A DNA stretch of 64,000 bases from Phycisphaerales bacterium (GTDB lineage: Bacteria > Planctomycetota > Phycisphaerae > Phycisphaerales > UBA1924). The stretch is from positions 62,001-126,000 of the forward strand of contig JADLFW010000033.1 of assembly GCA_020849615.1 (NCBI GenBank), in the 5' to 3' direction. Below are positions 8,336 to 15,832 of the stretch, one piece after another. The translations under genes were made by a program, and so were the position numbers. Below the pieces are notes generated by a model that saw only the letters and a list, made by a program, of their open reading frames with translations, searched no databases and had not been told where the DNA came from. How positions within the stretch are numbered: the stretch's first letter is position 1; each line of letters starts with the position of its first letter.

Positions 8336-10252
8336 TCAGAACAGGCCTTCAATCCGGCCCGTCGCGGGGTCGATGTCGACATCGACGAAGGCGGCCCGGG
8401 GCGGCAGCCCCGGCATCGTCCTCATCGTACCGACGAGAGGATAGATGAAACCGGCCCCGAGCGACGCCCGCATGTCGCGGATCGTGATGCGGAACCCGCC
8501 GGGCGCGCCCTTCAGTTCGGGATTTTCGGAGAACGAAAGGTGCGTCTTGGCCATGCAGATCGGCAGGCCGCCGTAGCCCAGTTGCGTGTACAGCTGCACC
8601 TTGGCGGCCGCCTCGGGGGTGTAATCGACGCCGTCGGCGCCGTACGTCTTCGCGATGCTCAGGATCTTGGACTCGATCGACGCGTCCGAGGGGTACAGCA
8701 GCTTGAACGCCGGCGGCCGATCGCACGCGGCGATCACCGCCTCGGCCAGTTCCACCGCCCCGGCGCCGCCGTCGGCCCAGTTGCTGGTCTTCACCGCCGC
8801 CGATGCGCCGGCGGCCAGCGCCGCCCGCTCGATGAGGCGCATCTCCGCATCTGTATCGGCCGAGAACGAGTTGATCGCCACCACCACCGGCACGCCGTAG
8901 GCCCGCACATTGCGGATGTGCCGCTCGAGGTTGGGCAGCCCGGCCTCCAGCAGGGCGAGATCTTCCCGCGTGTACGCCGGGTCCAGGGGCTTGCCCGCGA
9001 CGACCTTCGGGCCCCCGCCGTGCATCTTCAGGGCCCGCACAGTCGCCACCAGCACCGCACAGCGCGGCGTCAACCCGCCGGCCCGGCACTTAATGTTCGC
9101 GAACTTCTCGAAACCGATGTCGGATCCGAATCCCGCCTCGGTCACGACGTAGTCGGCCAGCTTGAGCGCGATCTGGTCCGCGACGATCGACGAGTTGCCG
9201 TGAGCGATGTTCGCGAACGGGCCTGCGTGCACGAACACCGGCGTGCCCTCCAGAGTCTGCAGCAGGTTGGGCATGATGGCGTCCTTCATCAGCACCGCCA
9301 GCGCCCCCGCGACGCCCAGGTCATCCGCCGTTACGGGCCGGCCCGCGCGGCTGAACCCGATGACCATCCGGCGCAGCCGTTCCCGCAGGTCGCCCAGCCC
9401 CGTGCTCAGTGCCAGGACCGCCATGATCTCGCTGGCGACCGCGATGTCGAAGCCCGTCGTCCGTGGCGACTGCTCCTCGCTGCCCAGGCCGATCTGGATC
9501 TTCCGCAGCATCCGGTCGTTCACATCCAGCACCCGGTTCCACGTGATCGTCGCCGGATCGATATCCAGCCGGAAGACCTCCCGGACCTGCTCCGGCGTGA
9601 GCTCCGCCGGCGACCCCGCCCGCAGGCCCAGCCGCTCCATCCGGCGCAGATGGCACGCCGAGAACTGGGGCTCGCCGGCGGGCCCCCGGCGGCACTGTGC
9701 TGTCATCAGCTGGCTGTCATCAGGGTGCGTCGTCTCGTACAGCACCCGCGTGTCGATCGCCGCGGCCAGCAGGTTGTTCGCCGCCGCCACCGCGTGCGTA
9801 TCCCCCGTGAGGTGAAGGTTGAAGTCCTCCATCGGGATCACCTGGCTGTAGCCGCCGCCCGCCGCGCCGCCCTTGATCCCGAACGTCGGGCCCATCGAAG
9901 GCTGGCGGATGCAGGTGAACACCTTCTTGCCCAGGTGCGCTCCCAGCGCCTGCGAGAGGCCGATCGTCACCGTGGTCTTGCCCTCCCCCAGCGGCGTCGG
10001 GGTAATCGCCGTCACCACGATGTAGCGCCCATCCGGATGCCGGGCCAGGCGGTCCCGCACCGAAAGGTGCACCTTCGCCTTCGTATGCCCGTATGGCTCA
10101 AGCTCGCTCGGCAGGATCCCCGCTTCCGCAGCGATCTCGGCGATCGGCCGCGGGTCCGCGGCCTGCGCGATGGCGATGTCGGATGGCACGGCCTGGGCCG
10201 CGGGCTTGAAGGTGCGGTGCGATGACTTGTGAGCTTTCGACTGGACGATCAT
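8336..10252 (-). CDS. fhs: Formate-tetrahydrofolate ligase
   Basis: 638 residues from the ATG at 10252 (an upstream start at 10279 would add nine). It joins formate to tetrahydrofolate using ATP to give 10-formyl-THF, the entry to the folate one-carbon pool. Visible motifs: ATP-binding [14 protein letters not shown] near residue 75, the formate/THF-site region [18 protein letters not shown], and [13 protein letters not shown]. It is longer than the ~557-residue clostridial enzymes, mostly from an N-terminal extension of about 20 residues and inserts. It is the first gene of an apparent operon with the two formate dehydrogenase genes, so formate can be burned to CO2 or assimilated from one transcript. 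folD, for the next folate step, lies ~8 kb away. Confidence 0.95.
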   Translation of the reverse strand: MIVQSKAHKSSHRTFKPAAQAVPSDIAIAQAADPRPIAEIAAEAGILPSELEPYGHTKAKVHLSVRDRLARHPDGRYIVVTAITPTPLGEGKTTVTIGLSQALGAHLGKKVFTCIRQPSMGPTFGIKGGAAGGGYSQVIPMEDFNLHLTGDTHAVAAANNLLAAAIDTRVLYETTHPDDSQLMTAQCRRGPAGEPQFSACHLRRMERLGLRAGSPAELTPEQVREVFRLDIDPATITWNRVLDVNDRMLRKIQIGLGSEEQSPRTTGFDIAVASEIMAVLALSTGLGDLRERLRRMVIGFSRAGRPVTADDLGVAGALAVLMKDAIMPNLLQTLEGTPVFVHAGPFANIAHGNSSIVADQIALKLADYVVTEAGFGSDIGFEKFANIKCRAGGLTPRCAVLVATVRALKMHGGGPKVVAGKPLDPAYTREDLALLEAGLPNLERHIRNVRAYGVPVVVAINSFSADTDAEMRLIERAALAAGASAAVKTSNWADGGAGAVELAEAVIAACDRPPAFKLLYPSDASIESKILSIAKTYGADGVDYTPEAAAKVQLYTQLGYGGLPICMAKTHLSFSENPELKGAPGGFRITIRDMRASLGAGFIYPLVGTMRTMPGLPPRAAFVDVDIDPATGRIEGLF

Positions 10253-10483
10253 GGCCGGTCCCCGTCGGAGTAATGGCACGCGGCGGCACCCCCGCCGTCG
10301 TCCTTAGGATATCCTGATCGTTTGCTCATGTATAGCTCCCCGTGCCCTCCGTTTGACCGGGGCCCGCCCGGGCCTCGAACGGGCCAGAGTCGGAACCGCC
10401 CGTATCCTCCCCCGGTGACCCGCTCCCTCCCCCTCCACATTCTCGGAACCCGTCCGGGTCATCCTGACCCGGGGTCCGACCCC

Positions 10484-11515
10484 ATGCCTCCCCGGCCGGC
10501 CCGGCCCGCCGGACACCGGCGACTCATCGACAGCCACGGCCGGGCCATCCACGACCTCCGCCTCTCCATCACCGACCGCTGCAACTTCCGCTGCATCTAC
10601 TGCATGGAGCCAGACGCCCGCACCGCCCCCTCCGCCGACTTGCTGACCGTCCCCGAACTCACGCGAGCGGCCCGGGCCTGCGTCCAACTCGGCGTCGATC
10701 ACATCCGCCTGACGGGCGGAGAGCCCACGGTCCATCCCCATCTGACCACCATCATCGAATCCATCGCTGCGCTGGGCGTCGCCGATGTGTCCATGACAAC
10801 CAACGGCTCGCTCATCACCCCCCGGACCCTCGCCGAGTGGACACGCGCGGGCCTGCGCCGCATCACCTTCAGCCTCGACGCCTTCCGCCCCGAGACCTTC
10901 GAGGCCATCACCCGCTCGCGCAGCTCGCCCGGCCGCGTCCGCGACTCGATCGAGATCGCCCTCGCCGCGGGCCTCGCCCCGATCAAAGTCAACGCCGTGA
11001 TCATCCGCGGATGGAACGAACTGGAGGTGCCGGGCCTGGCGCAACTGGCCCGCCAGGTCGGGTTCGAGATGCGGTTCATCGAGTACATGCCCCTGGATGA
11101 GGCCCGGCGCTGGCACCCCGAACTCCTCGTTCCCGCGAGCGAGATCCTCGATCTGGCCAGCCGGGCCGGGCCGCTTGTCGCACGAGGACGCCCGTCCCCC
11201 GACAGCACCAGCGAGATCTACCAGTTCGCGGATCTCCCCGCGGATTCCCGTTCGAGCATCGGCGTGATCGCCCCGGTGACCCGGCCCTTCTGCGGCCGAT
11301 GCAGCCGCCTGCGCATCACCGCCGATGGCAAGATCCGCCCCTGCCTCTTCAGCCACGATGAGACCGACATCCGCGATCTGCTCCGCTCGGGCGCTGCGGA
11401 TGACCTGCTTCGCGAGCGTCTGCTGGACGCGGTCTGGGCCAAGCAGGCGGGCCACGGCATCACCGACCCCGGCTTCCGCCCGCCCGATCGCCCGATGTCC
11501 GCGATCGGCGGTTAG
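10484..11515 (+). CDS. moaA: MoaA, GTP 3',8-cyclase (radical SAM)
   Basis: 343 residues from the ATG at 10484; a GTG at 10415 and starts further upstream only add low-complexity Pro/Arg sequence. It performs the first step of molybdenum-cofactor synthesis, turning GTP into 3',8-cyclo-GTP. The radical-SAM 4Fe-4S motif is CNFRCIYC (Cys33, 37, 40), followed by LTGGEPTVHP. The second cluster set is CGRCSRLRITADGKIRPC in the C-terminal part. The chain ends in Gly-Gly, the tail needed for activity in the family. It is divergent from the formate operon and convergent with moaE. Confidence 0.96.
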   Translation: MPPRPARPAGHRRLIDSHGRAIHDLRLSITDRCNFRCIYCMEPDARTAPSADLLTVPELTRAARACVQLGVDHIRLTGGEPTVHPHLTTIIESIAALGVADVSMTTNGSLITPRTLAEWTRAGLRRITFSLDAFRPETFEAITRSRSSPGRVRDSIEIALAAGLAPIKVNAVIIRGWNELEVPGLAQLARQVGFEMRFIEYMPLDEARRWHPELLVPASEILDLASRAGPLVARGRPSPDSTSEIYQFADLPADSRSSIGVIAPVTRPFCGRCSRLRITADGKIRPCLFSHDETDIRDLLRSGAADDLLRERLLDAVWAKQAGHGITDPGFRPPDRPMSAIGG

Positions 11516-11639
11516 GTTCTGTTTGACGGATGTCTTTAGGTGGCCCGGCTCTCCGAGCCGGGCGAAGAAACACAGACGGAAATGCACACGGTTCGGAGAA
11601 CCGGGCCACCCTGGAATCGATCCATCAAACACGACCTAG
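11513..11639. repeat. Large imperfect inverted repeat filling the moaA-moaE gap
   Basis: The two ends of this ~125-bp stretch are inverted copies of each other over about 48 nt: AGGTTCTGTTTGACGGAT on the left corresponds to AGGTCGTGTTTGATGGAT on the reverse strand at the right. Each arm contains its own perfect hairpin (CCCGGCTC-TCC-GAGCCGGG on the left, CCGGTTC-TCC-GAACCG in the right arm). The arms start in the stop codons of the two convergent genes. It probably serves as a bidirectional terminator. It also resembles a dispersed palindromic repeat or small non-autonomous element. Confidence 0.75.
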
Positions 11640-12064
11640 TTCTGCTGCCCAGCCCGGTTGGGCGCCTGAGAACTGTCCGCCCGATCCTCCACCGCCCGCT
11701 TCCAGATCGGGACATCCCGCTTCAGACGGTCGATGAACTCCGCGACCGCCCGCAGGCTCGCCTGTCGGTGCGCCGACTCCATCTCGAGGCGGAACGAACA
11801 CGCCCCCACCGCGACGAATCCGCGGCTGTGCCACACCCGAACCGCCATCAACCCGTGGGAGGTCGCGACCTCCACCGCCAGCCGCTCCAGTTCTCGCTCC
11901 GCCATGCCCTCGTAGACCTCGTAATCGAGGCCCGTGATGGCCCGGCCGTTCTCCTCCCCCCGCACGACTCCCTCGAAGGCGATGACAGCGCCAACACCAC
12001 AGCCGGGCCCGCGCTCGGCGGGCCGCGCCAACGCACCGTCCACGATCCGAATCTCAACGTTCAT
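11636..12064 (-). CDS. moaE: MoaE, molybdopterin synthase large subunit
   Basis: 142 residues. Together with MoaD it inserts two sulfurs into cyclic pyranopterin monophosphate to give molybdopterin. It shows the family motif FEGVVR near residue 30, the YEVYEGMAERELE region, and VWHSRGFVAVGA. The catalytic lysine lies in DVPIWKRA. Its ATG overlaps the moaD stop as ATGA, so the pair is translated together, as expected for the two subunits of one enzyme. Confidence 0.94.
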   Translation of the reverse strand: MNVEIRIVDGALARPAERGPGCGVGAVIAFEGVVRGEENGRAITGLDYEVYEGMAERELERLAVEVATSHGLMAVRVWHSRGFVAVGACSFRLEMESAHRQASLRAVAEFIDRLKRDVPIWKRAVEDRADSSQAPNRAGQQN

Positions 12065-12306
12065 CCCCCGCTCACCATGGCGATCAGGGCAACCTCATCA
12101 CCCTCCATGATCGGCTCGCCGGGGCGTGCGAACGCGCGGTTCACCGCCAGTCGCCCCTGACGCGCCAACGCCGCCAGCGGCGGAACCTCCGCGGCGATCT
12201 GGTTTCTCAGGGCCGCCTCGTCGATCCCTGGTTCAACGCGGACGCACACCACGCGGGAGCCAGCCAGCTCCACCGCCGGGCCAAACACCTTGACGCGAAC
12301 CTCCAT
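12061..12306 (-). CDS. moaD: MoaD, molybdopterin synthase sulfur-carrier subunit
   Basis: 81 residues with a ubiquitin-like fold pattern, starting MEVRVKVFGPAVELAG and ending in SGG. The C-terminal Gly-Gly is the site that is adenylated and then thiocarboxylated to donate sulfur. ATG at 12306 gives the normal MoaD length. It overlaps moaE by 4 nt and is divergent from moeA. No MoeB-type adenylating enzyme is encoded in this window, so that activity must come from elsewhere. Confidence 0.93.
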   Translation of the reverse strand: MEVRVKVFGPAVELAGSRVVCVRVEPGIDEAALRNQIAAEVPPLAALARQGRLAVNRAFARPGEPIMEGDEVALIAMVSGG

Positions 12307-12375
12307 GCCGCAAGTGTACTCTGTCAAAACCGGTCCTCGCTTGCTATCCCTCCGCGTGAACAGAGGAGCCTGAAC

Positions 12376-13593
12376 ATGGCGTCGCCGACAAGTGCGGGTT
12401 TCGAACACGGATCGCCCGCGGAGGCTTCGGACGCTCTGCTGCCCCACATCCGGCCCGTCCAGACCGAGGACGGCTCGTGCTTCACCGCGGCGGGGAGGGT
12501 CCTTGCCGCCGCATTGCATACCGATCGCCCCAGCCCTCCGGCCGATGTCAGCGCCATGGATGGATTCGCGCTGCGCTGCGCCGACGCCGCCTTGGGCCGG
12601 CTTCCCATCGCCGGCGAGGTCCGCATCGGCCGCGCCCCCCCACCGCTGCCGCCGGCCGCTTGCCTGCGGATCGTCACCGGCGGCGGCGTGCCGACGGGCG
12701 CGGATGTGGTTATCCGTCGGGAAGACATCTCCGAGTCGGGCGGCGAGGTCCGACTTGATGCCGCCGCGGCAAGCCGCCTCAGCCCGGGCCACAACATCCG
12801 CCGCCAGGGCGAGAACGCGCCGCCCGGGGCGCTGGTCGCCGAGGCCGGCTCTCTCGTGACTCCGGCGGTGTCCTCGGCGCTGGCCGCGTTCGGGGCCGGC
12901 CGCGTCCGAGTCTTCCGACCCTTGTCGGTCGCGATCCTGACCACCGGGGATGAACTGACCGAAGTTGCCGCCACCCCGAGCCCGTGGCAGATCCGCGACA
13001 GCAATGGCCCGGCCCTGCTGTCGTTGTTCACCGGCTGCCCGTGGATCTCGGACATCCGCCCGGTTCACATTCCCGATGAGCCTGAACTTCTGGATCGCGA
13101 ACTCCGCGCCGCACTGGGCTGGGCCGACGCCATCCTCATCACGGGCGGCGTTTCCGCGGGGCACCGCGACCACGTTCCAGCCGCGCTGACCGCGCAGGGC
13201 GTCCGCACCATCTTCCACCGTGTCCCGCAGCGCCCGGGCATGCCCGTGCTCGGCGCGGCCACGCCGGATGGCCGACCCGTCTTCGGTCTCCCGGGCAATC
13301 CGCTCTCGGTCATGGTGACGGCCCGGCGCATGGCGTGGCCCGCGCTGGCCCGGCGGGCCGGGGTATCCCGCGTCGCTGCGCCCGCCGCCGTGACGATCGC
13401 CAATCCCGACGCCCGGACGATCCCCCTGTGGTGGCACCGCAGCGTCCGCCTCGATCAACCAGGCCGGGCCGAACTCATCGATTCCCGCGGCTCCGGAGAC
13501 CTTGTCTCCGCCGCCCACGCCGATGGCTTCGTCGAGATTCCGCCCGGAGCCGCGGGGCCGGGTCCCTGGCCGTTCTTCGCGTGGCGACCCTAA
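12376..13593 (+). CDS. moeA: MoeA, molybdopterin molybdenumtransferase
   Basis: 405 residues; inserts molybdate into adenylated molybdopterin. Motifs in order: SAMDGFALR (residues ~59-67), GGGVPTGADVVIRRED, TTGDEL, DSNGP, ITGGVSAGHRDHV and FGLPGNPLSVMV, all typical of the family. A clear ribosome-binding site (GAGGAG) stands ~8 nt before the ATG. It is the first gene of a plus-strand Moco operon moeA-moaC-mogA-mobA. Confidence 0.95.
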   Translation: MASPTSAGFEHGSPAEASDALLPHIRPVQTEDGSCFTAAGRVLAAALHTDRPSPPADVSAMDGFALRCADAALGRLPIAGEVRIGRAPPPLPPAACLRIVTGGGVPTGADVVIRREDISESGGEVRLDAAAASRLSPGHNIRRQGENAPPGALVAEAGSLVTPAVSSALAAFGAGRVRVFRPLSVAILTTGDELTEVAATPSPWQIRDSNGPALLSLFTGCPWISDIRPVHIPDEPELLDRELRAALGWADAILITGGVSAGHRDHVPAALTAQGVRTIFHRVPQRPGMPVLGAATPDGRPVFGLPGNPLSVMVTARRMAWPALARRAGVSRVAAPAAVTIANPDARTIPLWWHRSVRLDQPGRAELIDSRGSGDLVSAAHADGFVEIPPGAAGPGPWPFFAWRP

Positions 13594-13618
13594 CCTTCCG
13601 CATGCCCGGAGCAGCATC

Positions 13619-14113
13619 ATGAGCACGCCGCGCGGACTCTCGCACGTTGACGGCGCGGGCCGCGCTTCCATGGTCGATGTGGGTGGCAAGCCGATCTCCG
13701 AGCGGACCGCCGCGGCCGAGGCCATCGTCCGGATCAGCCCGGAACTCGAGTCCGCCATCCGCGGCCACGCCATCGCGAAAGGCAACATCCTCGACATCGC
13801 ACGCCTCGCGGGCATCCAGGCAGCCAAGCGCACGGACGAGCTCATCCCGCTCTGCCACTCACTCCCCCTCGACACTGTCGAGGTTGACGCCCTCCTCGAG
13901 CCGGGCCAGGTGAGGCTGACCGCCCGCGTCCGCGCCCACGGCCGCACGGGCGTCGAGATGGAGGCGCTCACCGCCGCCAGCATCGCCGCGCTCACCATCA
14001 TCGACATGGGCAAGGCGATCGATCGCGGCATGGTGGTCGGAGGCATCCGCGTGCTCGAGAAGCACGGCGGCCGCAGCGGTTCCTACATCGCCCCGCCGGA
14101 GCCCGCTCCTTGA
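13619..14113 (+). CDS. moaC: MoaC, cyclic pyranopterin monophosphate synthase
   Basis: 164 residues, normal length. It acts on the MoaA product to form cyclic pyranopterin monophosphate. Conserved stretches: LSHVDGAGRASMVDVGGK, ELIPLCHSLPLDTVEVD, and MEALTAASIAALTIIDMGKAID. The ATG at 13619 sits 25 nt after moeA. The stop overlaps the TTG start of the next gene. Confidence 0.96.
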   Translation: MSTPRGLSHVDGAGRASMVDVGGKPISERTAAAEAIVRISPELESAIRGHAIAKGNILDIARLAGIQAAKRTDELIPLCHSLPLDTVEVDALLEPGQVRLTARVRAHGRTGVEMEALTAASIAALTIIDMGKAIDRGMVVGGIRVLEKHGGRSGSYIAPPEPAP

Positions 14114-14667
14114 GTACGCCCGCAATCCCCATCCGGGCCGCCGTTCTCACCGTCAGCGACCGCTGCTCGCGGGGCGAGGCAGTGGACACGTCCGGCCCGG
14201 CCCTGGCCAGCCTTCTTCGCGAACGCCTCGGCGCGGATGTTGTCCTCTCTCGGTGCCTGCCCGACGAGATTCCGCAAGTCGCCGCCTGCTTCCGCGAATG
14301 GTCGCGGCCCGAGGCCCGCATCGACCTTGTCGTCAGCACCGGCGGCACCGGCCTCGCCCCGCGCGATGTCACGCCCGAGGCGGCCCGCTCGGTGTTCGAC
14401 CGCGAGCACAACGGGCTCATGGAACTGGCCCGGATGCGCTGCTACGCCTCCACACCGCGCACCTACCTGTCCCGCGGCGTCGCCGGGACCGTTGCCCGGA
14501 CGCTGATCCTCACCCTCCCCGGTTCGCTCCGCGGCAGCACCGAGATGCTCGAAGCCCTCCTCGACATCCTCCCGCACGCGATCGAAACGCTCCGCGGAGA
14601 AGTGCAGGATGACGGGCGGGCCGAGGCCACCCCGGCAACGGGCCGCGTGATCTCGCATCGGGATTAG
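14110..14667 (+). CDS. mogA: MogA/MoaB family molybdopterin adenylyltransferase
   Basis: 185 residues. It adenylates molybdopterin before MoeA loads the metal. The diagnostic motif STGGTGLAPRDVTPEA lies near residue 77, after VSDRCSRGEAVDTSGP. The start codon is TTG, overlapping the moaC stop (TTGA), so translation is coupled. MogA and MoaB are hard to separate by eye; the adenylyltransferase role follows from having MoeA as a separate neighbour. Confidence 0.93.
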   Translation: MSTPAIPIRAAVLTVSDRCSRGEAVDTSGPALASLLRERLGADVVLSRCLPDEIPQVAACFREWSRPEARIDLVVSTGGTGLAPRDVTPEAARSVFDREHNGLMELARMRCYASTPRTYLSRGVAGTVARTLILTLPGSLRGSTEMLEALLDILPHAIETLRGEVQDDGRAEATPATGRVISHRD

Positions 14668-14670
14668 CCC

Positions 14671-15651
14671 ATGCCCGACCCGCAACCCCTCGTGCTGGTC
14701 GGCGGCCGGTCCCGCCGCTTCGGGCGCGACAAGCTCCGCGAGCCGTTCCGCGGCTCCATGGGGGGCACGTGGCTCGTCGATCAGTCGATCCTCGCGCTCC
14801 GCGCTGTGTTCGGGCCGCGCGTCTGGACCGTCGGCCAATCTGACGCCGAAGCTTCCCTCCGCGGCGACCGCCACCTGGCCGACCGCTGGCCCGGCGCCGG
14901 GCCGCTGGGCGGCATCCTGACGGCATTGCAGGAGTCCGCCGATGATGTCTTTGTCCTCTCCGGAGACTTGCCGGGCATCACCGATGACCACGTCCGGCTG
15001 ATCGCCGCGGCGGCACAGCGGTACCCGCGCCACGACGTCGTGATCGGACGATCTGCCGGCCCGGAGCCCTGCATCGGCATCTACCGCAGATCCGCCATTG
15101 CCGTGCTCACCGACCGGATTCAGAGGGGTGATCTCTCGTTGCTGGGCGCTGTTGATGCCCTGCGCACTGCGCACGTGGACCTGCCGCCGGAGGCGGTCAT
15201 CAACGCGAATCGCCCCGAAGACTGGCCGCCCGCCGTAGGCTCTCGACGCTCAACCACCACCGCAAGGAAGACGCTCATGGCCGCCAAGCCCCCCCGCCGC
15301 GCCAAGCCCGCCACCACACCCCGTCGCGCCGCGCCGGCCAAGGTCCCCGCCACGTACCTCAAGTTCATCGACAGGTTCCCCGAACTGGGAAAAGCCCACG
15401 AGGCCATCGCCGATGCGGTCAACCGCGCGGGCCCGCTGGATGCCAAGACCCTCGCATTGATCAAGATCGGCATCTGCGTCGGCGCGGGCCTGGAGTCCGC
15501 CCTCCGCAGCCACGTCCGCCGGGCCATGCAGCACGGAGCAACCATCCCCGAGATCGAACAGGCCATCCTGCTGGGCATGAACACCGTCGGCTTCCCCCGC
15601 ACCACCGCCGCGTGGAGTTGGGCGCGGGTGCAGTTCGAGCGCGGCGAATGA
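14671..15651 (+). CDS. mobA: MobA-like guanylyltransferase fused in frame to an AhpD/CMD-like domain
   Basis: 326 codons without an internal stop. Residues 1-~193 are MobA, which attaches GMP to molybdopterin to form the MGD cofactor of formate dehydrogenase. They show the nucleotide-binding start LVGGRSRRFGRDK, WPGAGPLGGILTALQ and VLSGDLPGI, where the last departs from the usual CD(M/Q)P. After a basic Ala/Pro-rich linker, residues ~215-326 are a carboxymuconolactone-decarboxylase-family domain (KIGICVGAGLESALRSHVRRAM, IEQAILLGM) that lacks the CXXC of peroxidase-active AhpD. An internal ATG at 15277 (Met203) has a good AAGGAAG ribosome-binding site 6 nt upstream. The second domain may therefore also be made alone, as it would be if a mobA stop codon was lost. 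Confidence 0.85.
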   Translation: MPDPQPLVLVGGRSRRFGRDKLREPFRGSMGGTWLVDQSILALRAVFGPRVWTVGQSDAEASLRGDRHLADRWPGAGPLGGILTALQESADDVFVLSGDLPGITDDHVRLIAAAAQRYPRHDVVIGRSAGPEPCIGIYRRSAIAVLTDRIQRGDLSLLGAVDALRTAHVDLPPEAVINANRPEDWPPAVGSRRSTTTARKTLMAAKPPRRAKPATTPRRAAPAKVPATYLKFIDRFPELGKAHEAIADAVNRAGPLDAKTLALIKIGICVGAGLESALRSHVRRAMQHGATIPEIEQAILLGMNTVGFPRTTAAWSWARVQFERGE

Positions 15652-15653
15652 AC

Positions 15654-15674
15654 GCCCCCTATTGCAGGGGGTTT
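15654..15674 (+). terminator. Possible terminator after the Moco operon
   Basis: CCCCCT at 15655-15660, loop ATTGC, AGGGGG at 15666-15671, followed by only TTT. It lies just after the stop of the mobA fusion and before the oppositely oriented tRNA gene. The short T tract makes it a weak candidate. Confidence 0.45.
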
Positions 15675-15705
15675 CCGCGGTGATTTCTGTGGTTCGGTTT
15701 GGGAA

Positions 15706-15780
15706 TGCCGAGGGGCGGACTCGAACCGCCGACCTCCGGGTTATGAATCCAGCGCTCTAAACCAGCTGAGCTACCTCGGC
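15706..15780 (-). tRNA. tRNA-Met (anticodon CAT)
   Basis: On the minus strand it folds into a full cloverleaf. Acceptor GCCGAGG pairs with CCTCGGC, the D-arm is GCTC...GAGC, the anticodon loop is TTCATAA (CAT at 15745-15743), the T-arm is GGCGG-TTCGAGT-CCGCC and the discriminator base is A. The anticodon stem has one imperfect pair. CCA is not encoded. The CAT anticodon could also belong to a lysidine-modified tRNA-Ile; the elongator Met assignment is the more likely. Confidence 0.9.
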
Positions 15781-15832
15781 GTCGCCGGAGTTTAGACCGG
15801 TTCCCCGGGCGAGCCAATGGCCCTTGGGCGGC

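Noticed and set aside
6842..10225. Very long plus-strand open frame (1127 codons) opposite the formate operon
   Set aside because: High GC makes stop codons rare in the opposite strand. The product is Arg/His/Pro-rich with no family motifs, while the minus-strand genes show clear domains.
10253..10483. Moco or THF riboswitch between fhs and moaA
   Set aside because: No match by eye to the conserved parts of either riboswitch; only a short palindrome (AGGATATCCT) and a small GC hairpin are present.
12064..14046. Long minus-strand frame running from moaD through moeA and moaC
   Set aside because: Only its last 81 codons (MoaD) are coding; the rest is antisense to moeA and moaC, which have complete motif sets.
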